From assembly GCA_028707085.1 (NCBI GenBank), contig JAQTUW010000011.1, positions 1 to 64,000 of the forward strand: DNA of 64,000 bases, in the 5' to 3' direction. The position numbers and the translations under genes are program-made. How positions within the stretch are numbered: the stretch's first letter is position 1; each line of letters begins with the position of its first letter. Below the pieces are notes generated by a model. That model made no database searches and had not been told where the DNA came from. It saw nothing but the letters and a program-made list of their open reading frames with translations. Source of the stretch: Methylococcales bacterium. Its GTDB lineage: Bacteria; Pseudomonadota; Gammaproteobacteria; Methylococcales; Methylomonadaceae. Of this stretch, positions 36,580 through 43,818 are shown piece by piece.

Positions 36580-37458
36580 ATGGCCGGCAAGGCGTATACT
36601 CTGGGTTTTATCGGCATCGGCCTGATGGGCGGGCCTTTGAGCCTGCGGCTACTGGCGGCGGGTCATGCGCTGCATGTCTGGAACCGCAGTCCGGACAAAC
36701 TGGGTGAGGTCGTTGCCGCCGGCGCACAGCCTTGCGCGACCATCAGCGAACTGGTGGCCGCCGCTGATGTGGTGATGCTGTGTCTGGCCAATACCGCCGT
36801 GGTGGAGGATGTGGTCAGGCGGGAGGTGCTGCCGCATGGCGGGCCGGGGAAGCTGGTGATCGATCTGTCCAGTATTGATCCGGAAACCACCCGGCGGCTG
36901 GCCGGGGATTTATACAGCGCCTGCGGCATGGCCTGGGTCGATGCCCCGGTTTCCGGCGGTACCGCAGGCGCGGAACAGGGTACGCTGGCGATTATGGCCG
37001 GCGGCGGCGAGCAGGACGTGGCGGTTGCCCGCGAGGTGTTAAAGCCGCTATACAGCCGTTTGACGCATATGGGCCCTACCGGCAGCGGGCAGACGGCCAA
37101 AATTTGCAACCAGATGATCGTCGGCTGCAATCTGCTGGTGATTGCGGAAATGATGGCGCTGGCGGAACAGGCCGGCGTGGACGCCGCCAAAATTCCGGAA
37201 GCGCTGGCCGGCGGTTTTGCCGACTCCCGGCCCTTGCAGATAACCGGCGCGGAAATGGCTGGCCGATGTTTCGAACCGGTAAAATGGCGGGTCGAAACAC
37301 TGCTGAAAGATTTGAAAATGGCGGTGGATTTAGCCGGCCGGCACGGTAACGCCATTCCCATGTCCGGTCTGGCTGCGCAATTGATGCAATTGCACGGAGC
37401 TAACGGTTTTCTGGAACAGGATCCGGCCACGCTGATCAAGCTTTACGCCAAAAACTGA
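36580..37458 (+). CDS. NAD(P)-dependent 3-hydroxyacid dehydrogenase, tartronate-semialdehyde-reductase-like
   Basis: 292 residues, beta-hydroxyacid dehydrogenase family. N-terminal Rossmann GFIGIGLMGGPLSLRLLAAG at 9-28. Substrate-binding motif VDAPVSGGTAGAEQGTL near 126. Catalytic-lysine region GPTGSGQTAKICNQMIVG near 165, with K173 or close to it. The family includes 2-hydroxy-3-oxopropionate (tartronate semialdehyde) reductase and 3-hydroxyisobutyrate dehydrogenase. The next gene is hydroxypyruvate isomerase, and they overlap by one base (TGATG), which favours the tartronate-semialdehyde role, reducing it to glycerate. No glyoxylate carboligase gene is nearby. Confidence 0.82.
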   Translation: MAGKAYTLGFIGIGLMGGPLSLRLLAAGHALHVWNRSPDKLGEVVAAGAQPCATISELVAAADVVMLCLANTAVVEDVVRREVLPHGGPGKLVIDLSSIDPETTRRLAGDLYSACGMAWVDAPVSGGTAGAEQGTLAIMAGGGEQDVAVAREVLKPLYSRLTHMGPTGSGQTAKICNQMIVGCNLLVIAEMMALAEQAGVDAAKIPEALAGGFADSRPLQITGAEMAGRCFEPVKWRVETLLKDLKMAVDLAGRHGNAIPMSGLAAQLMQLHGANGFLEQDPATLIKLYAKN

Positions 37459-38246
37459 TGTTGCGTTTTACCGCCAATCTCAGCCTGCTGTTTACCGAAT
37501 ACCCGTGGCCGGAACGCTTCAGGGCCGCCAGCCGGCATGGTTTTCAGGCCGTCGAAATCCAGTTTCCCTATCATTTGCCCGCGGAACGGATACTGGCGGC
37601 CCTGCAGGAGAACGATCTGCAACTGGTGCTGTTCAATGTCGATGCCGGCACGCTATTGCAAGGCGGTGAAGGTCTGGCCGCGGTGCCCGAAAAACGCGAT
37701 GCTTTCAGGGCGGCCGTGGAGCAGGCGCTGGCTTATGCGGAAATACTGAAGCCGGAAGCCGTTAACGTGCTGCCGGGCCGCTGTCCGGACGGCGAACGCC
37801 TGCCCGAATACCTGTACACCTTCAAACAGAATCTGGCGTACGCAGCCGGCCTGTTTGCGCCGCTGGGCGTTAAAACCGTGTTCGAGGCCGTCAACAGCCG
37901 GGATATGCCCGGCTTTATCATAGACACCGGCCAGGCCATGCTGGATACGCTGGCGGAAATCGGCATGCCCTTGCTGGGCCTGCAATACGATATTTATCAC
38001 ATGACAATGATGGGCGAGGATTGTGCGCTGTTTTTGCAGCAGCATCAGGATAAAATTCTGCATATCCAGTTTGCCGATTGTCCCGGCCGCGGACAGCCAG
38101 GAACCGGGCAGACCGATTTCGACGGCCTGTTCAGGCAGATTGCCGCATCGGATTATCGGGGCTGGGTCGGGGCCGAATATAAACCTTCGGGTCTCACTGC
38201 CGCCAGCCTGGACTGGTTTAGGGCCGCCGATACCTTGCGGTTTTGA
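37458..38246 (+). CDS. hyi: Hydroxypyruvate isomerase
   Basis: 262 residues, a TIM barrel of the Hyi/xylose-isomerase-like superfamily. Family signatures are RFTANLSLLFTEYPWPERF at the N-terminus, NVLPGRCPDGE near 110, TVFEAVNSRDMPGF near 142 (metal-binding glutamate), LQYDIYHMTMMGED near 180, and HIQFADCPGRGQPGTGQ near 205 with the E in GAEYKPSG. It interconverts hydroxypyruvate and tartronate semialdehyde. It is coupled to the preceding dehydrogenase by TGATG. Together they would turn hydroxypyruvate into glycerate, a substrate of the glycerate kinase encoded at 47.4 kb. Confidence 0.9.
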   Translation: MLRFTANLSLLFTEYPWPERFRAASRHGFQAVEIQFPYHLPAERILAALQENDLQLVLFNVDAGTLLQGGEGLAAVPEKRDAFRAAVEQALAYAEILKPEAVNVLPGRCPDGERLPEYLYTFKQNLAYAAGLFAPLGVKTVFEAVNSRDMPGFIIDTGQAMLDTLAEIGMPLLGLQYDIYHMTMMGEDCALFLQQHQDKILHIQFADCPGRGQPGTGQTDFDGLFRQIAASDYRGWVGAEYKPSGLTAASLDWFRAADTLRF

Positions 38247-38338
38247 GACGACAACTATTCTGACGCAGGGGGTGTCTGGGTCAATGGCAACTGGCGCGTC
38301 ACGTTTGAATTCCACGATGACTGTGTTTATGTGGTATC

Positions 38339-38427
38339 TACACGGATGTATTCACGGCGTCCTCTGGCGGAATACCCCGGCAGCAGATGGGTAGCTCCTA
38401 TCTGGCATTATAACATTGGCGGATCAC
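38339..38427 (-). repeat. REP-like repeat, copy E, inverse of copy A
   Basis: On the minus strand this reads GTGATCCGCCAATGTTATAA ... and matches 31115-31204 over about 90 bases with roughly ten differences. The core ATCTGCTGCCGGGGTATT, CCGCCAGAGGACGCCGTGAA is identical. It lies in the gap between hyi and the VOC gene. The core can form CTGCCGG/CCGCCAG with one mismatch and a 6-base loop. Confidence 0.8.
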
Positions 38428-38504
38428 TACCCGATTGCAGCTTAATTACGAAAACCGCCGGGCGGCGGGTATAATTACCGCGATTCAATTCCGGAGTTAG
38501 CGTC

Positions 38505-38882
38505 ATGTCCAAACATAATTTTTCCGTGCATCACGCCAGTCTTATTGTTTCCGATGTCGGACTATCCCTGCCGTTTTACCGTGACGTGCTGGGCATGCAG
38601 CCCACGGAACGTCCCGAACTGGGGTTCCCGGGCGCATGGCTGCAAATCGGCCAGCAGCAGATCCACTTGCTGGAACTGGACAATCCCGATCCCACCACCG
38701 GCCGGCCGCCACATGGCGGCCGCGATCGCCATGTGGCCATGCATGTGGATTCGATTGCCGCCTTGCGCGAGGATCTGGAAAAAGCCGGCGTGACATACAC
38801 CTTAAGCATCTCCGGGCGCAAGGCGCTGTTCTGCCGGGATCGCGACGGCAACGCCCTGGAATTCATAGAACGTCCAGTGTAA
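38505..38882 (+). CDS. VOC-family (glyoxalase-like) protein
   Basis: 125 residues, one vicinal-oxygen-chelate domain of two beta-alpha-beta-beta-beta units. Motifs: HHASLIVSDVGLSLPFYRDV at 9-28, QQQIHLLELDNPDP near 50, HVAMHVDSIAALREDLEKAG near 77, and FCRDRDGNALEFIE at the end. Probable metal ligands are H9 or H10 and the C-terminal E, with H77. The family includes glyoxalase I, dioxygenases and resistance proteins. The substrate is not predictable. The ATG has GGAG 8 bases upstream. It is followed after 7 bases by an unknown membrane protein gene. Confidence 0.85.
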   Translation: MSKHNFSVHHASLIVSDVGLSLPFYRDVLGMQPTERPELGFPGAWLQIGQQQIHLLELDNPDPTTGRPPHGGRDRHVAMHVDSIAALREDLEKAGVTYTLSISGRKALFCRDRDGNALEFIERPV

Positions 38883-38889
38883 TAAAAGC

Positions 38890-39420
38890 ATGGCCTCCCG
38901 TATCGTTTACGGCATTTTATTTTTCCTGAGCCTGTCCATGCTGCTGTTTGTAGCGGGTTTTGTCTGCTTCCGGCTGGAATTTGGCTGGCTGGCGGCGCTG
39001 TTCTACGCCATGGCCGGCAATATCATGCTGTTTGCTTTCGGCCTGCTGCTGCTGTCGGGCGTGCTGGCTTTACTGGCGGCCACGCTGGTCGAGTTGCGGG
39101 CCTATTTTCGTCAGGATGCGGCAGCCTTGCGGCAGATTCTGGCGGCGCAGATCCAAAAACACAACCTGACGCAGCGGGTTGCGCTGGAAATCCGCCAAAT
39201 TCAGTTTTTTAACAGTGTTAAACGTCGGCGGTTGCTGATTGCCGACAATAAGAAACAGTTGCGGGAACTCCATCAAAACATCGTCATGGAACTGGAGTCG
39301 GTCAGACCGCAAATGCCTGCCGGCCGTTTTGCCGAAATCCGTAAAACCTTGCGTCGGCATCTTCGGCAGGATGATGTCCAGGCCATGCTGGCCCTGCGCC
39401 GGCAGATAAACTGTTTATGA
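38890..39420 (+). CDS. Uncharacterised two-helix membrane protein with coiled-coil tail
   Basis: 176 residues, family not recognised. Two membrane helices at about 5-28 and 36-66 (LFYAMAGNIMLFAFGLLLLS). A basic, helical cytoplasmic tail from about 70 to the end contains KRRRLLIADNKKQLRELHQN. The stop overlaps the ATG of the next gene (ATGA), so the two products are coupled and probably act together. They may form a membrane-anchored complex, but no function can be assigned. Confidence 0.6.
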   Translation: MASRIVYGILFFLSLSMLLFVAGFVCFRLEFGWLAALFYAMAGNIMLFAFGLLLLSGVLALLAATLVELRAYFRQDAAALRQILAAQIQKHNLTQRVALEIRQIQFFNSVKRRRLLIADNKKQLRELHQNIVMELESVRPQMPAGRFAEIRKTLRRHLRQDDVQAMLALRRQINCL

Positions 39421-39950
39421 TGGCGCGCTGGCTCACTGACGCGCTGGGATTTTTGCGCCGCAGTCGCGACGATCAATTGCAGTGGCATTTGTCCCGGCAG
39501 CATGACAGGGCCGAATTGCGTCAGGCCAGGGCGCTGGCGGAGCAGGCGCGGGCCGCGCAGCTTAAAAAACAGGCCCAGCAACTGGCGCACGAACTGGCGG
39601 TCGCCAAAACCAGAAACAACAGCGATCTGGCAATGGTCAAAACCCGGTGCAGACAGGAATTGAAGGACTATCAGCAATATTTGCAGTCGCTGGAAAAACT
39701 GAAGAAATCCCTGCGCGATAGTTATGCGCATTTGCCGGAAGCGGTCGCCTTTACCATTCATCATCACGCCAAGCAGTTGCTGAACAGAATGTGGGAGACT
39801 TCCGATACGCAGGAAAAAATAAGGATTGAAATGCAGTTGCTGCAGTTCATGACTGCGGTGCATGAGGACAATCAGGCATCCTTGCTGACTACCAGCCAGG
39901 ACGCTCTGCCAAAAAAGGCTTTGGCGTTTATCGACGCCGAGTCCGATTAG
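39417..39950 (+). CDS. Uncharacterised coiled-coil protein
   Basis: 177 residues with no recognised family. The N-terminus is short and mixed. From about 20 to 100 it is a continuous charged helix (RQHDRAELRQARALAEQARA), strongly coiled-coil in character. A second helical region follows with HHHAKQLLNRMWETSDTQEK. There is no signal peptide or membrane helix, so it is cytoplasmic unless tethered by the overlapping upstream membrane protein. The pair lies at the end of a plus-strand run that begins with the VOC gene. Confidence 0.6.
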   Translation: MMARWLTDALGFLRRSRDDQLQWHLSRQHDRAELRQARALAEQARAAQLKKQAQQLAHELAVAKTRNNSDLAMVKTRCRQELKDYQQYLQSLEKLKKSLRDSYAHLPEAVAFTIHHHAKQLLNRMWETSDTQEKIRIEMQLLQFMTAVHEDNQASLLTTSQDALPKKALAFIDAESD

Positions 39951-40052
39951 CGGGAAGCCGGGAAATAACCGGCCGGAACCCGAATTGCAATAAACGTGTC
40001 GCCCAACGCCTACAAGCGGAAAATGGCTAATGGCGTGTCTGAAAAAATTTGA

Positions 40053-40220
40053 CCACTACAAAAGAGATACGGCAACAGTGCTCTCGATTTTGTGGATACC
40101 TTACTTTGCGCTTACCACACGGTAGAAGGGTGCGAAGTATTCTCTTTCGACCAAGACTCAATCAGTTTATGCAACAAACCAATCAATCATCAGCCCTTCT
40201 ATGATCGAACAAGAATTTAA
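40053..40220 (+). pseudogene. PIN-domain (VapC-like) toxin, C-terminal remnant
   Basis: An open frame from just after a TGA at 40050 reads RYGNSALDFVDTLLCAYHTV and EGCEVFSFDQD. This resembles the C-terminal third of PIN-domain ribonucleases, where an LDFVDALL motif supplies an acidic residue and E-x-FTFD the next. The N-terminal two thirds are missing and the tail after SFDQD is not conserved. It stops at 40218-40220. It is a decayed toxin next to a live-looking ParE/Phd pair. Confidence 0.5.
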
Positions 40221-40346
40221 TCAACTGGGTAAAACGCTGCGGGACATCGCCGACCAATCTCTTTGCCTCCTCGCCAATCCATTGAGAGCTGTCACTGTTG
40301 ATCAAGTCCGAGCCAGACTCGCAGCAGGAATACGCGGCATAATTGC

Positions 40347-40682
40347 CTATGCGCCGAGCAATCTTCGAACCAGTAAAGACTGCATATCCCTTCTGCCATC
40401 AGCAATCAGAACAATGTATACAGCTTGACCTGTGATCCGATAAATTACCCGATAAGTTTTGAAAAATGTTTGTCTATACTCCTGAATGCCCACTGCGCTT
40501 AGCTCTTTCGGGTAAGAACCGCGCTCAGGATAGGCAGTCAAGTTACTGACAACTTCCATCAACTCATCCAGCACATGGTCGGCATTAGCCTCAGAATCAA
40601 ATTCGGCAATGTAATCGTACAGGGCCTCTAAATCCTGCTCTGCACTTTTTGTCAGCAAGACCTCGTAACATTTTTCGGGCAT
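40347..40682 (-). CDS. RelE/ParE-family toxin
   Basis: 111 residues, a RelE/ParE-superfamily fold. It has an N-terminal helix pair (YEVLLTKSAEQDLEALYDYI), the loop PERGSYPKEL near 55, and a C-terminal sheet (EYRQTFFKTYRVIYRITGQA, VYIVLIADGRRDM). The R and basic residues near RRDM resemble the C-terminal active or contact positions. The antitoxin gene lies immediately upstream and overlaps it by one base (TAATG). ParE-like members poison gyrase and RelE-like members cut mRNA. The sequence favours the ParE branch, but target is inferred. Confidence 0.85.
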   Translation of the reverse strand: MPEKCYEVLLTKSAEQDLEALYDYIAEFDSEANADHVLDELMEVVSNLTAYPERGSYPKELSAVGIQEYRQTFFKTYRVIYRITGQAVYIVLIADGRRDMQSLLVRRLLGA

Positions 40683-40957
40683 TATTCAGCGCTGCATTTC
40701 GCTCTAAGGCGTTCGACAACCTCCGCTGCCGGCTTGAAGTTACCCTGATGGATTTCTTGATTGCCAATCGCCAGGATTTTTAATAGCGCCAAAGTATCCT
40801 GCGTTTCCTCATAAGAGACAACATCCTGGATAACTGCCTTGGCCTCTCCATTTTGAGTTATGACTATTGGCTCGCGCCGCTGAGTTAGTTGCAACAGCAC
40901 CTCGGCAGCGTTGGCCTTTAAATAACTAATAGGCTTGACTTGAGTGGAATAATGCAT
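40682..40957 (-). CDS. Phd/YefM-family antitoxin
   Basis: 91 residues. The N-terminal DNA-binding domain pattern is VKPISYLKANAAEVLLQLTQ, then REPIVITQNGEAKAVIQDV, typical of Phd/YefM proteins. The C-terminal ~40 residues (toxin-binding, usually unfolded when alone) include LKILAIGNQEIHQGNFKPAA. It is the first gene of the two-gene operon. A palindrome right before its start codon and a good promoter upstream indicate that the antitoxin, alone or with the toxin, represses its own transcription. Confidence 0.88.
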   Translation of the reverse strand: MHYSTQVKPISYLKANAAEVLLQLTQRREPIVITQNGEAKAVIQDVVSYEETQDTLALLKILAIGNQEIHQGNFKPAAEVVERLRAKCSAE

Positions 40958-40970
40958 ATGGAAATTCCAT
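40958..40970. promoter_or_regulatory. Operator-like palindrome at the antitoxin start
   Basis: ATGGAAATTCCAT is a 13-base palindrome with a central A. It lies directly against the antitoxin start codon (40957). Phd/YefM antitoxins bind short palindromes near their promoters, so this is a likely autoregulatory site. Confidence 0.45.
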
Positions 40971-40988
40971 TGGATCGGAGCAGGACTT

Positions 40989-41017
40989 AATATAGTCTTT
41001 TATCGGTCTTCAAGCAA
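40989..41017 (-). promoter_or_regulatory. Promoter of the Phd-ParE operon
   Basis: On the minus strand TTGCTT (41017-41012) is followed after 17 bases by TATATT (40994-40989). The -10 box is about 32 bases upstream of the antitoxin start codon, leaving a short leader. Confidence 0.55.
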
Positions 41018-41089
41018 GTTTAGATGAATACATTTTGATAATGTAATGTAATGTAAGCGTCTACCCTCTACCACGGAACCTTCGCCTGT

Positions 41090-41129
41090 CCGGCATCATC
41101 CAGACTCGAATGAACCTGGATGATGCCGG
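41090..41129. terminator. Perfect 14-bp stem-loop
   Basis: CCGGCATCATCCAG (41090-41103) pairs exactly with CTGGATGATGCCGG (41116-41129) around a 12-base loop. TATTTTT follows on the plus side. It lies 28 bases after the stop of the small minus-strand membrane protein. Its T-run faces the plus strand, so for that gene it may act mainly as a 3' stabiliser. Confidence 0.6.
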
Positions 41130-41156
41130 TATTTTTAAACGCCGGTCATGCCCGGG

Positions 41157-41363
41157 CTATTTTTTGCCCATGATGTCCTTAACGGCATTGACCAGCTTTT
41201 CGGCATAAACCAGCACTATCGATTCGCGGTCGCCGTGCGGTTCGGTGTCGCCGAACGGCTCGCCTTTTTTCATGGTGTACATATAAATGAAATACCCCAG
41301 CGGTAGAAACGCAATGCCGGCGATGATCAGCATGAATGTGGCCAACTCAATGATTCCGCCCAT
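41157..41363 (-). CDS. Small single-pass membrane protein
   Basis: 68 residues, family not recognised. One membrane helix at about 5-30 (ELATFMLIIAGIAFLPLGYF, then IYMYTMKKGEP), then a hydrophilic helical tail with HGDRESIVLVYAEKLVNAV. A near-perfect Shine-Dalgarno, GAGGAGG, lies 5 bases before the ATG, so it is probably strongly translated. It is flanked by its own stem-loop and is the only gene in its transcript as far as can be seen. No role can be named. Confidence 0.7.
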   Translation of the reverse strand: MGGIIELATFMLIIAGIAFLPLGYFIYMYTMKKGEPFGDTEPHGDRESIVLVYAEKLVNAVKDIMGKK

Positions 41364-41544
41364 GTTTACCTCCTCAACTAATTGTTTGTTTTTAATTTTT
41401 ATTTTTGGCTGTCGCCGTGCCGACTATAACCCCATAGTTTATAGGGTACAAGCAGAAAATGATCACGGCCGGCGGCTGTAAAAAATGAGGGGATTTATGG
41501 GCGGCAGGGGAGTGGGCCATGCCGCCAGATCAGACGCTAACTTC

Positions 41545-42363
41545 TTAATCCCGCAATAATTCGTTAATGCCGGTTTTGCTGCGGGTTTTTTCGTCTACCT
41601 GCTTGATGATGACCGCGCAATACAGGCTGTGGCTGCCGTCTTTGGCAGGCAGATTGCCGGAAACCACCACCGAACCGGCCGGAATGCGGCCATAACTGGT
41701 TTCACCAGTCATACGGTTGTAGATTTTGGTGCTTTGGCCGATGTAAACCCCCATGGACACCACGCAATTGTCTTCCACGATGACGCCTTCCACGATTTCC
41801 GAACGGGCGCCGATGAAGCAATTGTCGCCGATGATGGTCGGGTTGGCCTGTAGCGGCTCCAGAACGCCGCCGATGCCGACGCCGCCGGACAGATGCACGT
41901 TTTTGCCGATTTGCGCGCAGGAGCCGACCGTTACCCAGGTATCGACCATGGTGCCGCTGTCCACATAAGCGCCGATATTGACATAGGAAGGCATCAGAAT
42001 GGCGCCGGGCGCAATGTAGGAACCAAACCGGGCCACCGCATTCGGCACTACACGCACCCCGGCCCGGGCAAAATCATCCTCGGTGTATTGAGCGAATTTG
42101 GTCGGCACTTTGTCGTAATAGCGCACATCGCCGCTTTCAATTACCCGGTTTTCGTTGATGCGGAACGACAGCAGCACGGCTTTTTTCAGCCATTGATGAG
42201 TCACCCAGTCGCCGTCTATTTTTTCGGCAACCCGGGCTGCGCCTTTGTCCAGCAGATCGAGGGCTGTGTTCACCGCCTCGCGGATTTCGGCGGAAACCGT
42301 GTCGGGACTGATTTCGGCGCGGTTTTCAAAGGCTTGGTTAATAATGTTTTCCAGATTTGACAT
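41545..42363 (-). CDS. dapD: 2,3,4,5-tetrahydropyridine-2,6-dicarboxylate N-succinyltransferase
   Basis: 272 residues, matching the 274-residue E. coli enzyme. A left-handed beta-helix acyltransferase with hexapeptide repeats in the middle ([20 protein letters not shown], then [20 protein letters not shown]). The N-terminal helical domain and C-terminal [14 protein letters not shown] are family-typical. It transfers succinate from succinyl-CoA in the lysine/diaminopimelate pathway. It follows dapC by 12 bases on the same strand. Confidence 0.96.
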   Translation of the reverse strand: MSNLENIINQAFENRAEISPDTVSAEIREAVNTALDLLDKGAARVAEKIDGDWVTHQWLKKAVLLSFRINENRVIESGDVRYYDKVPTKFAQYTEDDFARAGVRVVPNAVARFGSYIAPGAILMPSYVNIGAYVDSGTMVDTWVTVGSCAQIGKNVHLSGGVGIGGVLEPLQANPTIIGDNCFIGARSEIVEGVIVEDNCVVSMGVYIGQSTKIYNRMTGETSYGRIPAGSVVVSGNLPAKDGSHSLYCAVIIKQVDEKTRSKTGINELLRD

Positions 42364-42375
42364 GAATGCTCTACG

Positions 42376-43575
42376 TTAAGATAAAGAGTTAAGAAAAAGT
42401 TTGATGCGTTGCGCCGCCTCCACACATTCTTCCACGGGCGCGACCAGGGCGATTCGCACATGGCCCGCGCCGGGATTGACGCCGGCGCTATCGCGGGACA
42501 AATAACTGCCGGGCAGGACGGTGATATTTTGCCGGGCAAACAGTTGACCGGCAAAATCCGTGTCGGCAGTCGGGGTTTTCAGCCAGATATAAAAGCCGGC
42601 CGGGGGCCTGTGTATTTCGCAGGCATCGGCCAGGATATCGATAAAAGCTGTAAATTTTTCGCGGTATAACTGCCGGTTGTGCCGGACATGCTCTTCGTCC
42701 AGCCAGGCGGCGATGCTGGCGTGCTGGGTCGGCACCGGCATCGGACAGCCGTGATAAGTCCGGTATTTGAGATACTGTTTCAACACTTGGGCGTCGCCCG
42801 CCACGAAGCCGGAGCGTAGGCCCGGCGCATTGGAGCGTTTCGACAGGCTTTGCAGCATGATGCAGCGGCGGAAGGCAGTGTTGCCGGCATGGTAGGCGCT
42901 TTGCAGCAGACCTTGCGGCGGCCGGTCTTCATCGTCGTACAGTTCGGTATAACATTCGTCGGAAGCGATGATGAAATCAAAGCGCTCGGCCAGCGCCAGC
43001 AGTTTTTCGTGGGTCGCCCTGTCCAGCACGGTTCCGGTCGGGTTGCCGGGCGAACACAGGAACAACAGCTGGCAGCGCTCCCAGACCGCATCCGGCACAG
43101 CACCGAAGTCCGGTAAATATCCCTGCTCCGCCGTAGTGTTCAGATAATATGGTTCGGCGCCGGCCAGCAGAGCGGCGCCTTCATAAATCTGGTAAAACGG
43201 ATTGGGCATCACCACCAGCGGTTTGCGGCCGGGATCGATGACGGCCTGCACCAGCGAAAACAGCGCCTCGCGGGTGCCGTTTACCGGCAGGATCTGAGTT
43301 TCCGCATCGATAGCGGCGGCAGGGATGGCGAAGCGGCGGCTGATCCAGCCGGCAATGGCCTGCCGCAGTTCCGGCAGACCTTTGGTGGTCGGGTAAAGCG
43401 TCAGACCGTGTAAATGCCGCAGCAGCGCTTCCTGTATGAAGTGCGGCGTCGGGTGTTTGGGTTCGCCTATCGACAGGGCGATATGGGTTTTATCCGCGGG
43501 CGAAATCAGGCTCTGTTTCAGCGTCGTCAGCTTTTCGAAGGGATAAGGATGTAGTTGTTGTAAATGCGGATTCAT
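42376..43575 (-). CDS. dapC: Succinyldiaminopimelate transaminase
   Basis: 399 residues from the ATG at 43575. A second ATG four codons upstream is possible, and neither has a clear Shine-Dalgarno. Class I/II PLP fold: IALSIGEPKHPTPHFIQEAL near 34, NGTREALFSLVQA near 102, SPGNPTGTVL near 180, DECYTELYDDED near 215, and the PLP lysine in SLSKRSNAPGLRSGFVAGD near 250. It provides the amino-transfer step after dapD in the succinylase branch of lysine synthesis, so the two genes form a small pathway operon. Confidence 0.93.
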   Translation of the reverse strand: MNPHLQQLHPYPFEKLTTLKQSLISPADKTHIALSIGEPKHPTPHFIQEALLRHLHGLTLYPTTKGLPELRQAIAGWISRRFAIPAAAIDAETQILPVNGTREALFSLVQAVIDPGRKPLVVMPNPFYQIYEGAALLAGAEPYYLNTTAEQGYLPDFGAVPDAVWERCQLLFLCSPGNPTGTVLDRATHEKLLALAERFDFIIASDECYTELYDDEDRPPQGLLQSAYHAGNTAFRRCIMLQSLSKRSNAPGLRSGFVAGDAQVLKQYLKYRTYHGCPMPVPTQHASIAAWLDEEHVRHNRQLYREKFTAFIDILADACEIHRPPAGFYIWLKTPTADTDFAGQLFARQNITVLPGSYLSRDSAGVNPGAGHVRIALVAPVEECVEAAQRIKLFLNSLS

Positions 43576-43818
43576 CATCTGGAGCAACAGGGTTGGCCGA
43601 TATTCCAGACTGGTTGCCGGAGCTGGATGGCGTATTTTCTGAGTCGAACCGGCGTGCGTCCGGCCGGCGCGCGACCGGATCGCTGAATGGTTGCGGATAT
43701 TTTAACGCAACTGGCAAACCGGGACGAGAGGCTTTTTCCACAAATCAAATCCGCTATTGCGCGTCATGATCCGCTTCGTGGTAAATTTTCCGCCCATTAC
43801 ACTATTTCGGGAACCGCC

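Noticed and set aside
40201..40428. 75-codon plus-strand frame between the PIN remnant and the ParE toxin
   Set aside because: It lies partly antisense to the toxin gene, has no ribosome binding site and matches no family. Kept out as likely chance, although a short fragment of some gene cannot be excluded.
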